Of a stretch of 64,000 nucleotides of DNA, positions 51,579 through 59,400 are shown piece by piece. Every line of letters starts with the position of its first letter. Within the stretch, counting starts at the first letter, position 1. This DNA comes from Streptococcus pneumoniae (lineage in GTDB: Bacteria; Bacillota; Bacilli; Lactobacillales; Streptococcaceae). The notes beneath the pieces were generated by a model. It saw nothing but the letters and a program-made list of their open reading frames with translations. It searched no databases and was not told the origin of the DNA. The stretch is from positions 255,501 to 319,500 of the forward strand of contig NZ_CKYA01000001.1 of the NCBI RefSeq assembly GCF_001113365.1, given 5' to 3'. The translations under genes were made by a program, and so were the position numbers.

Positions 51579-51605
51579 AAAAGACCCGGTTGGGTCTTTT
51601 TTTCA
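51579..51605 (+). terminator. Terminator of the rpsF operon
   Basis: AAAAGACCC pairs with GGGTCTTTT around GGTT and extends into T3. Confidence 0.9.
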
Positions 51606-51632
51606 CGAACTTTGAAATAAGAGAGCGAGTTT

Positions 51633-51655
51633 AGGTCCAGTTGGACCTCTTTTTC
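51633..51655 (+). terminator. Second, back-up terminator
   Basis: AGGTCC pairs with GGACCT around AGTT, followed by CTTTTT. It shares the CTTTTTTTCACGAA-like tail with the first terminator 50 bases upstream, so it may be a duplicate. Confidence 0.65.
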
Positions 51656-51726
51656 ACGAAATAGTTTTTTTCTGACCTTGGCGTGCTATAATGGTAATAA
51701 AAAGAGTAAAGGTGGGTAAGTCAAAG

Positions 51727-52230
51727 ATGAATTGTACGATTAGAAATATGATTAAGTCTGATATTGAATCCTTATCTCATGGATTTATCAATCAAGGTTG
51801 GCCTGGTAGAGAGGAAATTTTGGCTAGATATTTTCTGGAACAGGAAAGTGGGGAGAGAGAAGTCTTAGTTGCAGAGATTGATGGTGCTGTAGCGGGCTAC
51901 ATTACTATTTTACCCGATGCCAAGCAGGGCCCCTTTGCTGGAATGGCTCCAGAACTTTCAGATTTCAATGTCTTTGAGCCCTTTCAAAATCAAGGTATTG
52001 GAAACCTCTTGATGGAAGAGGCAGAAAATCGAGTTAAGTTTTTTTCAGACAAAGTGACGTTGGGTGTAGGTTTGCACTTAGGCTATGGCCCTGCCCAGAG
52101 ATTGTATATCAGACGGGGCTACATTCCAGATGGGACAGGTGTCTGGTATCGAAATCAACCCTTGGAAATGAATGCAACTAGCCAAAATAATGATGATTTA
52201 GTTCTGTACTTATCCAAGAAGTTCGAATAA
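51727..52230 (+). CDS. GNAT family N-acetyltransferase
   Basis: A 167-residue acetyltransferase of the GNAT fold with the acetyl-CoA pyrophosphate loop F-Q-N-Q-G-I-G-N-L-L (R/Q-x-x-G-x-G/A motif) near 95-104 and the C-terminal L-Y-I-R-R-G-Y. The in-frame ATG at 51691 is rejected because it lies inside the TGC-TATAAT promoter hexamer (51684-51692); AAAGGTGGG leads to the ATG at 51727. Substrate unknown. Confidence 0.85.
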   Translation: MNCTIRNMIKSDIESLSHGFINQGWPGREEILARYFLEQESGEREVLVAEIDGAVAGYITILPDAKQGPFAGMAPELSDFNVFEPFQNQGIGNLLMEEAENRVKFFSDKVTLGVGLHLGYGPAQRLYIRRGYIPDGTGVWYRNQPLEMNATSQNNDDLVLYLSKKFE

Positions 52231-52273
52231 GAGATAGCGAATTTCTTTGAAAATAGGGGATTTAGCTACTTTA

Positions 52274-52282
52274 TGGTATAAT
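52274..52282 (+). promoter_or_regulatory. Promoter of the HAD-cyclophilin gene (extended -10)
   Basis: TGG-TATAAT, 31 bases before the ATG. Confidence 0.6.
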
Positions 52283-52312
52283 GGAAAGAGTTAGATTGAA
52301 AGAGGTAGTGAG

Positions 52313-53713
52313 ATGGATGCGAAATTAAGATACAAGGCAAAGAAGATTAAAATCGTCTTTTTTGATATTGATGATACCTTGCGAAATTCCAAGACTGGTT
52401 TTATTCCAGCTTCAATCCCAACTGTTTTTAAGCAATTACGTGAGAAAGGAATCTTGACAGGTATTGCTTCTGGACGAGGGATTTTTGGTGTTGTGCCAGA
52501 GATTCGTGACCTCAAACCTGATTTTTTTGTAACCCTGAATGGGGCTTATATCGAAGATAAAAAAGGTCAGGTCATTTATCAGCATCAGATTGAGAAATCA
52601 GATGTTGAGAAGTATATCTCTTGGGCCAAGCAAGAGGAAATAGAGTATGGCTTGGTTGGGAGTCATGATGCCAAGTTGTCGACTCGTACCGATATGATTA
52701 GTGAAGCTATCAATCCAATTTATCCCGATTTAGATGTAGATCCTGATTTCCATGAAAAAGAAAATATCTATCAGATGTGGACTTTTGAAGATAAAGGAGA
52801 TGACTTGCACTTGCCTGACAGTCTCTCAGACAAACTTCGCATGGTTCGTTGGCATGAGCATTCGTCTGATGTTGTACCGATTTCAGGCTCCAAAGCGACG
52901 GGTGTGGAAAAGGTTGTGGAACACCTAGGTTTGAAACCAGAGAACGTCATGGTTTTTGGAGATGGGCTCAACGACTTGGAACTCTTTGATTATGCTGGAA
53001 TCAGCGTTGCCATGGGAATTTCTCATGATAAAATCAAAGAAAAAGCAGATTATATAACAAAAACACTAGAAGAAGATGGCATTTTTGATGCCTTAGAAGG
53101 ATTTGGTATGGTAGAAAAAGAATTGCATTTCCCACAAGTAGACATTGAAACAGTAGAAGGTCCTATCGCGACTATTAAGACCAATCACGGAGATTTGCGT
53201 ATTAAGCTCTTCCCTGAACATGCTCCTAAAACAGTAGCTAACTTTGTAGCTCTATCAAAAGATGGTTACTATGATGGTGTCATTTTCCACCGTATTATCA
53301 AGGATTTTATGATCCAAGGTGGAGATCCAACTGGAACTGGTATGGGTGGCGAGTCAATCTACGGCGAATCATTTGAGGATGAATTCTCAGAAGAACTTTA
53401 CAATATCCGTGGTGCCCTTTCCATGGCCAATGCTGGTCCAAATACCAACGGCAGCCAGTTCTTTATCGTGCAAAATCAACATTTGCCATATTCTAAGAAA
53501 GAAATTGCTCGTGGTGGTTGGCCAGAACCGATCGCAGAAATCTATGCAGAGCAAGGAGGAACACCTCACCTAGACCGTCGACACACTGTTTTTGGTCAGT
53601 TAGCTGATGAAGCGTCTTACGCTGTTTTAGATGCCATTGCTGCTGTTGAGACAGGGGCCATGGACAAACCAGTTGAAGATGTTGTGATTGAAACAATTGA
53701 AATCGAGGACTAA
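52313..53713 (+). CDS. HAD-IIB phosphatase fused to cyclophilin peptidyl-prolyl isomerase
   Basis: A 466-residue two-domain protein. Residues 1-265 form a Cof-type HAD phosphatase: D-I-D-D-T at 18-22 and F-G-D-G-L-N-D-L-E at about 217. Residues 275-466 form a cyclophilin with the catalytic F-H-R-I-I-K-D-F-M-I-Q-G-G-D, the N-G-S-Q-F-F-I core and H-T-V-F-G-Q-L. The frame is intact across the join at about 53120, so this is a true fusion and not two genes. The same fusion is known in streptococci. There is no signal peptide, so it acts in the cytoplasm; how the two activities relate is unknown. Confidence 0.92.
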   Translation: MDAKLRYKAKKIKIVFFDIDDTLRNSKTGFIPASIPTVFKQLREKGILTGIASGRGIFGVVPEIRDLKPDFFVTLNGAYIEDKKGQVIYQHQIEKSDVEKYISWAKQEEIEYGLVGSHDAKLSTRTDMISEAINPIYPDLDVDPDFHEKENIYQMWTFEDKGDDLHLPDSLSDKLRMVRWHEHSSDVVPISGSKATGVEKVVEHLGLKPENVMVFGDGLNDLELFDYAGISVAMGISHDKIKEKADYITKTLEEDGIFDALEGFGMVEKELHFPQVDIETVEGPIATIKTNHGDLRIKLFPEHAPKTVANFVALSKDGYYDGVIFHRIIKDFMIQGGDPTGTGMGGESIYGESFEDEFSEELYNIRGALSMANAGPNTNGSQFFIVQNQHLPYSKKEIARGGWPEPIAEIYAEQGGTPHLDRRHTVFGQLADEASYAVLDAIAAVETGAMDKPVEDVVIETIEIED

Positions 53714-53714
53714 G

Positions 53715-54074
53715 ATGAAAATCGGTGATAAGCTAAAGGGGCGTATTACAGGGATTCAGCCCTACGGTGCCTTTGTTGAGCTAGAGACAGGTGATACGGG
53801 GCTGATTCACATTTCAGAGATTCGGACAGGCTTTATTGAAAATATTCATGAAGCCTTGAAAGTCGATGAAGAGGTTCAAGTTCAGGTAGTGGATTTAGAT
53901 GAATTTACAGGGAAAGCAAGTCTTTCTATCCGCACTTTGGAGGAAGAAAAGCACCAGTTTCCGAGACGGAGACGCTTTTCAAGCGACCGTTTTAACTACG
54001 GCTTTGCGCCTCTTAAACGAATGATGCCAATTTGGACTAGAGAAGCCTTGCACTATTTGAAAAAGAAGAAGTAG
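53715..54074 (+). CDS. cvfD: S1-domain RNA-binding protein (CvfD/YugI family)
   Basis: A 119-residue protein with one S1 domain at the N-terminus (M-K-I-G-D-K-L-K-G-R-I-T-G-I-Q-P-Y-G-A-F-V, about 1-75) and a basic C-terminal tail with R-R-R-R-F-S. It is like B. subtilis GSP13/YugI; the pneumococcal homologue, CvfD, is a global post-transcriptional regulator. The start is ATG 53715, two bases after the preceding stop and behind GAGGA; the longer frame runs back into the fusion gene. Confidence 0.82.
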   Translation: MKIGDKLKGRITGIQPYGAFVELETGDTGLIHISEIRTGFIENIHEALKVDEEVQVQVVDLDEFTGKASLSIRTLEEEKHQFPRRRRFSSDRFNYGFAPLKRMMPIWTREALHYLKKKK

Positions 54075-54092
54075 TTTAGAATTTTATATTTT

Positions 54093-54121
54093 TTGTAATG
54101 TTAATATAAATCTGATATAAT
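54093..54121 (+). promoter_or_regulatory. Promoter of the tRNA methyltransferase gene, probably leaderless
   Basis: TTGTAA at 54093-54098, 17-base spacer, extended TGA-TATAAT with hexamer at 54116-54121. Six bases separate it from ATG 54128 and there is no Shine-Dalgarno. Confidence 0.7.
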
Positions 54122-54127
54122 AGAACC

Positions 54128-54877
54128 ATGGAAGAAGAACAATTATTAAAATCAGGGGAGCGAATTAACCAGCTCCTCTCAACAGATATCAAAATTATTC
54201 AAAATAGAGAGGTTTTTAGCTATTCGGTGGATAGTGTTCTCTTGTCACGCTTTCCACGTTTTCCTAAAAAGGGCTTGATAGTGGATTTCTGCGCTGGAAA
54301 TGGAGCAGTGGGGCTATTTGCTAGCACTCGTACTCAAGCACAGATTTTGGCTGTTGAGATTCAGGAGCGTTTGGCGGATATGGCTGAACGCTCTGTCCGT
54401 TTGAATGGTTTGGAAGAGCAGATGGAGGTCATCTGTGATGATTTGAAAAATATGCCTGCTTACATCCAGGGAAGTAAGGTGGATATGATTTTGTGTAATC
54501 CGCCCTATTTCAAGGTGGATCCTCATTCAAACCTGAACGAGAGTGAACATTATCTCTTGGCACGACATGAAATCACGACCAACTTGCAGGAAATCTGTCG
54601 TAGTGCCCAGAGTATTCTCAAGTCTAATGGACGGTTGGCCATGGTTCATCGTCCTGACCGACTCTTGGACATTCTGGATATGTTGCAACGGCATAATCTA
54701 GCCCCTAAGCGCCTGCAGTTTGTTTATCCAAAGCGGGAAAAAGAAGCCAATATGCTTTTGATTGAGGCTATCAAGGATGGCTCGACAAGTGGCTTTAAGG
54801 TCTTGCCACCTCTCATTGTCCACAATGATGATGGCTCTTATACGCCGGAACTCGAAGAGATTTATTATGGATCATAA
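54128..54877 (+). CDS. tRNA1(Val) (adenine37-N6)-methyltransferase family protein
   Basis: A 249-residue SAM-dependent methyltransferase of the TrmN6/YfiC (YabB in Bacillus) family. The SAM site is V-D-F-C-A-G-N-G-A-V-G (about 48-58) and the catalytic motif for amino-group methylation is N-P-P-Y at about 124-127. The N-terminal S-Y-S-V-D-S-V-L-L segment is family-typical. Its 3' end overlaps the GIY-YIG gene by 11 bases, an arrangement conserved in Firmicutes. The promoter suggests a leaderless mRNA. Confidence 0.88.
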   Translation: MEEEQLLKSGERINQLLSTDIKIIQNREVFSYSVDSVLLSRFPRFPKKGLIVDFCAGNGAVGLFASTRTQAQILAVEIQERLADMAERSVRLNGLEEQMEVICDDLKNMPAYIQGSKVDMILCNPPYFKVDPHSNLNESEHYLLARHEITTNLQEICRSAQSILKSNGRLAMVHRPDRLLDILDMLQRHNLAPKRLQFVYPKREKEANMLLIEAIKDGSTSGFKVLPPLIVHNDDGSYTPELEEIYYGS

Positions 54878-55151
54878 GGCTTATATGTACGTGCTGGAGT
54901 GTCGTGACGGATCCTATTATACAGGCTATACGACTGACGTGAGAAGGCGCCTTGCTGTCCACAATAGTGGTAAGGGAGCCAAGTATACTAGGGCTCGCTT
55001 ACCAGTCAAACTTATCTATGCTCAAGGATTTGCCAGTAAGGAAGAAGCCATGTCGGCAGAGGCCCTTCTCAAGCGTAAGAAGAGGCCACAGAAGGAAATA
55101 TTTTTATCTGAAAATCAAGATAGAAATTTACTCAGTTATTTTGAAGAGTAG
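54867..55151 (+). CDS. GIY-YIG domain protein (YhbQ/YazA, UPF0213)
   Basis: A 94-residue single-domain protein. The GIY-YIG core is seen as M-Y-V-L-E-C and Y-Y-T-G-Y-T-T-D-V-R-R-R-L; the predicted catalytic Tyr and Arg are present, and a Glu lies in A-M-S-A-E-A-L-L-K. I use the ATG at 54867, where the conserved sequence begins. It overlaps the methyltransferase gene. The family is widespread and little studied; a nuclease role in DNA or RNA repair is inferred from the fold. Confidence 0.88.
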   Translation: MDHKAYMYVLECRDGSYYTGYTTDVRRRLAVHNSGKGAKYTRARLPVKLIYAQGFASKEEAMSAEALLKRKKRPQKEIFLSENQDRNLLSYFEE

Positions 55152-55178
55152 CGGGGAGTCCTTTGACTCCTCTTACTT

Positions 55179-55207
55179 TTGTCAAAAAGCGAAAAAAATG
55201 CTACAAT
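55179..55207 (+). promoter_or_regulatory. ppaC promoter
   Basis: TTGTCA at 55179-55184, 17-base spacer, extended TGC-TACAAT with hexamer at 55202-55207. Confidence 0.8.
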
Positions 55208-55236
55208 AAAGAGAATAAACAAAATGAGGTATTATC

Positions 55237-56172
55237 ATGTCTAAGATTCTAGTATTTGGTCACCAAAATCCAGACTCAGATGCCATCGGGTCATCTGTAG
55301 CTTTTGCCTACCTTGCAAAAGAAGCTTACGGTTTGGATACGGAAGCTGTTGCCCTTGGAACTCCAAATGAAGAAACAGCCTTTGTCTTGAACTATTTTGG
55401 TGTGGAAGCACCGCGTGTCATCACTTCTGCCAAAGCAGAAGGTGCAGAGCAAGTTATCCTGACTGACCACAATGAATTCCAACAATCTGTATCAGATATC
55501 GCTGAAGTAGAAGTTTATGGTGTTGTAGACCACCACCGTGTGGCTAACTTTGAAACTGCAAGCCCACTCTACATGCGTTTGGAGCCAGTTGGATCAGCGT
55601 CTTCAATCGTTTACCGTATGTTCAAAGAACATGGTGTGGCTGTGCCTAAAGAGATTGCTGGTTTGATGCTTTCAGGTTTGATTTCAGATACCCTTCTTTT
55701 GAAATCACCAACAACACACCCAACAGATAAAGTCATTGCTCCAGAATTGGCTGAATTAGCTGGTGTAAACTTGGAAGAATACGGTCTTGCAATGCTTAAG
55801 GCTGGTACAAACTTGGCTAGCAAATCTGCTGACGAATTGATTGACATCGATGCGAAGACTTTTGAATTGAACGGAAATAATGTCCGTGTTGCCCAAGTAA
55901 ACACAGTTGATATCACTGAAGTTTTGGAACGTCAAGCAGAAATTGAAGCTGCAATGCAAGCTGCCAACGCAGCAAACGGCTACTCTGACTTTGTCTTGAT
56001 GATTACAGATATCGTCAACTCAAACTCAGAAATCTTGGCTCTTGGTGCCAATATGGACAAGGTCGAAGCGGCTTTCAACTTCAAACTTGAAAATAACCAT
56101 GCTTTCCTTGCTGGTGCCGTTTCACGTAAGAAACAAGTGGTACCTCAATTGACTGAAAGCTTTAATGCTTAA
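55237..56172 (+). CDS. ppaC: Manganese-dependent inorganic pyrophosphatase (family II)
   Basis: Hydrolyses pyrophosphate to drive biosynthesis; needs Mn2+. The 311-residue DHH-type protein has G-H-Q-N-P-D-S-D-A-I-G (His9, Asp13, Asp15), V-V-D-H-H-R and, near the C-terminus, S-R-K-K-Q, the substrate-binding signature of family II. ATGAGG precedes the ATG. Together with the MntE-like exporter and the Mn riboswitch it marks manganese as central in this organism. Confidence 0.97.
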   Translation: MSKILVFGHQNPDSDAIGSSVAFAYLAKEAYGLDTEAVALGTPNEETAFVLNYFGVEAPRVITSAKAEGAEQVILTDHNEFQQSVSDIAEVEVYGVVDHHRVANFETASPLYMRLEPVGSASSIVYRMFKEHGVAVPKEIAGLMLSGLISDTLLLKSPTTHPTDKVIAPELAELAGVNLEEYGLAMLKAGTNLASKSADELIDIDAKTFELNGNNVRVAQVNTVDITEVLERQAEIEAAMQAANAANGYSDFVLMITDIVNSNSEILALGANMDKVEAAFNFKLENNHAFLAGAVSRKKQVVPQLTESFNA

Positions 56173-56222
56173 GATTTTGAGTGTTAATTCAAATTAGGAA
56201 AGGCTAGTTTGCCTTATATCGA

Positions 56223-56246
56223 AAGGAGTTTCGGCTCCTTTTTTTC
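56223..56246 (+). terminator. Terminator after ppaC
   Basis: AAGGAG pairs with CTCCTT around TTTCGG, followed by T5. Confidence 0.8.
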
Positions 56247-56258
56247 TAGGAGTGAAGC

Positions 56259-56876
56259 ATGTTAGCAGATGGCGATTTGATACTCAATGAAAATCAAAGA
56301 GCAAACTAGGAAGCTAGCCGCAAGCTGTACTTGGGTACGGTAAGGCGACGCTGACGTGGTTTGAATTTGATTTTCGAAGAGTATGATTTTGTGAGAGATG
56401 AGTCAAATATGGGACAGGCCATCCAGACTTCCACAGGCAACTATAACCATGTTGCCATTTGTTTGGATGGGATGATTTACCATGCTAGTGGAAAATTTGG
56501 TGTTATCTGTCAAGAATCAGCAGATTTCTTTGAGTCCAATCATTTGTACGACCTCTATGTTTACCCAGAAATGGATATCCAATCTGTGAAGGAAAGAGCT
56601 TGCAAACATCTGGGAGCTCCCTATAATGCTTCTTTCTATCCAGATGGAGAAGGTTTTTACTGTTCCCAGTACATGGCAGAAATCCTACCGATTTTTGAAA
56701 CCATACCTATGAAACTTGGGGATGGGGAGCAGGAGATTAGTGATTTTTGGAGGGAGTATTACAGAGAACTAGGTCTGCCTGTTCCTCTGAACCAAGCTGG
56801 GACCAATCCCAGTCAGTTGGCAACATCACCTCTGTTAGAATGTAAAGAAAGGAATCTTCATGATTCAGATTTTTAA
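56259..56876 (+). pseudogene. Permuted papain-like (YiiX/NlpC-P60 type) hydrolase gene split by a BOX
   Basis: TAGGAGTGAAGC followed by ATG 56259 opens M-L-A-D-G-D-L and then runs into a BOX element at 56280, where the frame stops within 17 codons. After the BOX the frame continues F-V-R-D-E-S-N-M-G-Q-A-I-Q, then Y-N-H-V-A-I-C and F-Y-C-S-Q-Y-M-A, i.e. the His and Cys regions of permuted papain-fold amidases. Joining the parts gives about G-D-x-x-F-V-R-D-E, the normal family start. The remaining frame from TTG 56361 lacks a ribosome site, so expression of a shortened protein is doubtful. It overlaps the next gene by 17 bases. Confidence 0.75.
56280..56384 (-). repeat. BOX element (C-A, no B) inserted in a gene
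   Basis: Read on +: ATACTCAATGAAAATCAAAG, GCTAGCCGCAAGCTG, then boxA with GTACGGTAAGGCGACGCTGA and the end TTTTCGAAGAGTAT. No boxB. GAT or TGAT flanks both ends, a possible target duplication. Confidence 0.92.
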
Positions 56877-57510
56877 TCCATCTCGTTTGACGAGACAGCC
56901 ATTTTTTGGAGAATTGATTCGCTATCTGGACCAGCATGAGGATGTGATTTTACGGGAAATCAAGACTCAATTTCCAGATATAGCAGTTGATAAACTCATG
57001 GAAGAGTATATAAAGGCTGGCTTGATTCTACGGGAAAATAAGCGCTATCACCTCAATCTTCCTATGCTTGAATCACTTGATAGTCTCGAACTGGATCAAG
57101 AGATTTTTGTCAAAGAAGATAGTCCGACCTATCAAGCCTTGTTAGAGCAGAGTTTTGAGACGGAATTACGAAATCAAACCAATGCAGCTATTTTAGTTGA
57201 AAAAACGGACTTTGCGAGAACAAAAATGACCCTGTCTAATTATTTCTACAAGGTCAAACATCAGTATCCTTTGACAGAAAAACAGCAGGAACTTTATGAC
57301 ATTTTGGGAGATGTTAATCCTGAGTATGCCCTCAAGTATATGACGACTTTTTTGCTAAAATTTCTCAAAAAAGACCAGCTTATGCAGAAACGCCGTGATA
57401 TCTTTGTGGACAGTTTAGTTGTCCTAGGTTATATTGTCCAAAATGAAGATGGAAAGTATGAGTTGGCTGTCGATTTTGATAAGGAAAGATTAACTTTCTA
57501 CTTGGCGTGA
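56860..57510 (+). CDS. DUF1803 family protein
   Basis: A 216-residue soluble protein of a family seen mainly in streptococci (DUF1803). The N-terminal I-F-N-P-S-R-L-T-R-Q-P-F-F and the central Y-P-L-T-E-K-Q-Q-E-L-Y are the best-preserved parts I recall. It is largely helical with no catalytic motif that I can see. AAAGGAATC precedes the ATG, inside the end of the split papain-like gene. Function unknown. Confidence 0.72.
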   Translation: MIQIFNPSRLTRQPFFGELIRYLDQHEDVILREIKTQFPDIAVDKLMEEYIKAGLILRENKRYHLNLPMLESLDSLELDQEIFVKEDSPTYQALLEQSFETELRNQTNAAILVEKTDFARTKMTLSNYFYKVKHQYPLTEKQQELYDILGDVNPEYALKYMTTFLLKFLKKDQLMQKRRDIFVDSLVVLGYIVQNEDGKYELAVDFDKERLTFYLA

Positions 57511-57533
57511 TTTCTTGTTTCTGAGCACATTGT

Positions 57534-57600
57534 TTGACTTTCCTTAGTATTCGGTATAAACTATATGTAACCGGTAACACATATCGGAATAAACTAAAGG
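57534..57600 (+). promoter_or_regulatory. Promoter and repeats upstream of the CsbD gene
   Basis: TTGACT at 57534-57539 with TAAACT at 57557-57562 (17-base spacer) is the likely promoter. A 13-base direct repeat, TCGGTATAAACTA at 57551-57563 and TCGGAATAAACTA at 57584-57596, is offset by 33 bases; between the copies lies ATATGT-N10-ACATAT. The layout suggests an operator. Confidence 0.5.
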
Positions 57601-57610
57601 AGACAATCAT

Positions 57611-57802
57611 ATGTCACTTGAAAACAAATTGGAACAAGCAACAGGCGCTATCAAAGAAGGATTTGGTAAGGTTACTGGGGATAGCAAGACAGAACTTGAA
57701 GGAGCTGTTGAAAAGACAGTTGCTAAGGCAAAAGAAGTAGTTGAAGATGCTAAAGGTGCTGTAGAAGGTGCCGTTGAAGGTTTGAAAAACGCTTTTAAAT
57801 AA
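57611..57802 (+). CDS. CsbD-family stress protein, 63 aa
   Basis: A small charged helical protein of the CsbD family: M-S-L-E-N-K-L-E-Q-A-T-G-A-I-K-E-G-F-G at the start, then Glu/Lys/Ala-rich heptad-like sequence. In Bacillus csbD belongs to the general stress regulon; the molecular role is unknown. AAAGGAGACAA precedes the ATG. It has its own promoter with repeats and a strong terminator. Confidence 0.85.
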   Translation: MSLENKLEQATGAIKEGFGKVTGDSKTELEGAVEKTVAKAKEVVEDAKGAVEGAVEGLKNAFK

Positions 57803-57808
57803 AGATAG

Positions 57809-57843
57809 AAAAAATCAAGGGTTTCATTTCCCTTGATTTTTTT
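57809..57843. terminator. Bidirectional terminator between the CsbD gene and murE
   Basis: AAAATCAAGGG at 57811-57821 pairs perfectly with CCCTTGATTTT at 57830-57840, with A and T runs on both sides. Confidence 0.9.
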
Positions 57844-57849
57844 ACTATC

Positions 57850-59295
57850 TTATAAATAATTTTCTGCTACGGTTGCATCTCCAGGATAGGCTTCTTTTTT
57901 TCCTTGGACGATTTGGTAGCAATCGGCTCCCTTACCAGCAATAATGACAGCGTCTAATTCGTGATTTGTGATAGCCATAGCTGCCTTGATGGCCTCTTGG
58001 CGATCCGCAATTTTTTCAACAGGATGATCGATATAGCTACTAATTTCATCCGCAATGGCCATTGGGTTTTCGTAGTTGGGGTCATCAGCAGTCAGAAAGA
58101 CTTGAATCTCAGGGTGCTGATTGAGGAGGAGGCCAAAGTCCTTACGACGGCTTTCACCTTTATTTCCTGTCGAACCGAGAACCAGAGCAATCTTTCCTGT
58201 TTGATGAGTTTCTACAACATTGATTAGCTTTTTGAGACTATCCCCATTGTGGGCGTAGTCGATGAAGACCTTGGCTCCATTTTTCTGAGTCAGGACTTCC
58301 ATACGACCAGGAACGCGGGTTGCAGCGATTCCTTTTTTGATGTCCTCAAGACTAGCTCCGAGACGGAGACAAGCAAGTCCAGCAGCAACGGCATTTTCTT
58401 GGTTGAAATGACCAATCAGTTGGATATCATAATCACCAGCCAGTTTCCCACTAGTTGAAAAGCTAAAGGCTTTGGAATTCTCGATTTGATTATTTGATTG
58501 GCTACCATAGAAATCATGGTCTTGATCTGCCACTTGTTCTTTTAGTACAGAGAAGCGGTCCATGTCACTGTTAATGATAACTGCTCGGCTATTTTCCATC
58601 AAGAGACGCTTGTGGTAGAAATAGTCTTCAAAGCTAGGGTGTTCAATCGGGCCGATATGGTCTGGGCTGATATTGAGGAAAACTCCCACATCAAAGGTTA
58701 GGCCATAGACACGTTTGACCAGATAGGCTTGGCTGGAAACTTCCATGATGAGGTGGGTACGATCATTTTGCACAGCTTGATTCATCATGTCAAAGAGGTC
58801 AATACTCTCAGGAGTTGTCAATGCAGACTTAAAGAAAGTCTTGCCATCTAAAGTTGTATTCATAGTCGACAACATTGCAGGTCGATGCCCTTGAGATAAG
58901 ATGTTATAAGCGAAATAGGCTGCTGTTGTCTTACCCTTGGTTCCAGTAAAGGCGAGGAGTTTGAGTTTTTCCTGTGGATTTCCATAAAATTCCATAGCAA
59001 TCAAACTCATGGCTTTCTTAATGTCGTTCACAATGATGACAGGGATACCGACTTCGTAGTCCTTTTCAGCTATATACCAACCGAGTCCTTGAGAGATGGC
59101 AGAAAGCAGAAATTCCTTCTTAAAGGCAGCACCCTTGACGAAAAATAGGCTCTTTTCTTTGGCCTTGTGGCTGTCATAGCAGATGGTGTCAAACGCGATA
59201 TGGCTGTAGTTGTAGTGATAGTGTCCTTGGTCGATAATCTCACGGAAGAGACCATCTTTCTTTAAAATATCTAATACAGTTTCAATCTTTATCAT
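57850..59295 (-). CDS. murE: UDP-MurNAc-L-Ala-D-Glu:L-lysine ligase MurE
   Basis: Adds the third stem amino acid in peptidoglycan synthesis. The 481-residue Mur ligase has the ATP loop G-T-K-G-K-T (about 117-122), S-S-Q-A-Y, H-I-G-P and Y-A-H-N-G-D-S in the C-terminal part. The third-residue specificity loop reads D-D-P-N, not the D-N-P-R of diaminopimelate enzymes, so L-lysine is predicted, as normal for streptococci. The promoter (TACAAT at 59303-59308, TTGTAA at 59326-59331, minus strand) places transcription at or one base before the ATG. It diverges from the flippase gene. Confidence 0.95.
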   Translation of the reverse strand: MIKIETVLDILKKDGLFREIIDQGHYHYNYSHIAFDTICYDSHKAKEKSLFFVKGAAFKKEFLLSAISQGLGWYIAEKDYEVGIPVIIVNDIKKAMSLIAMEFYGNPQEKLKLLAFTGTKGKTTAAYFAYNILSQGHRPAMLSTMNTTLDGKTFFKSALTTPESIDLFDMMNQAVQNDRTHLIMEVSSQAYLVKRVYGLTFDVGVFLNISPDHIGPIEHPSFEDYFYHKRLLMENSRAVIINSDMDRFSVLKEQVADQDHDFYGSQSNNQIENSKAFSFSTSGKLAGDYDIQLIGHFNQENAVAAGLACLRLGASLEDIKKGIAATRVPGRMEVLTQKNGAKVFIDYAHNGDSLKKLINVVETHQTGKIALVLGSTGNKGESRRKDFGLLLNQHPEIQVFLTADDPNYENPMAIADEISSYIDHPVEKIADRQEAIKAAMAITNHELDAVIIAGKGADCYQIVQGKKEAYPGDATVAENYL

Positions 59296-59302
59296 ACTTT
59301 CT

Positions 59303-59331
59303 ATTGTAAACCGAAAGTCGTAAATTTACAA
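59303..59331 (-). promoter_or_regulatory. murE promoter, probably leaderless
   Basis: On the minus strand: TTGTAA (59331-59326), 17-base spacer, TACAAT (59308-59303), then seven bases to the ATG at 59295. No Shine-Dalgarno fits in between. Confidence 0.65.
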
Positions 59332-59347
59332 GTAACAAGGAAAAGTT

Positions 59348-59353
59348 TATAAT
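59348..59353 (+). promoter_or_regulatory. -10 of the flippase gene
   Basis: TATAAT, 47 bases before the ATG at 59401; the -35 is not clear. It is divergent from the murE promoter. Confidence 0.5.
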
Positions 59354-59400
59354 GGAAGATAAGGAGTTTTTCCTAGTTATCAAAATTGAATGAGGAATCT

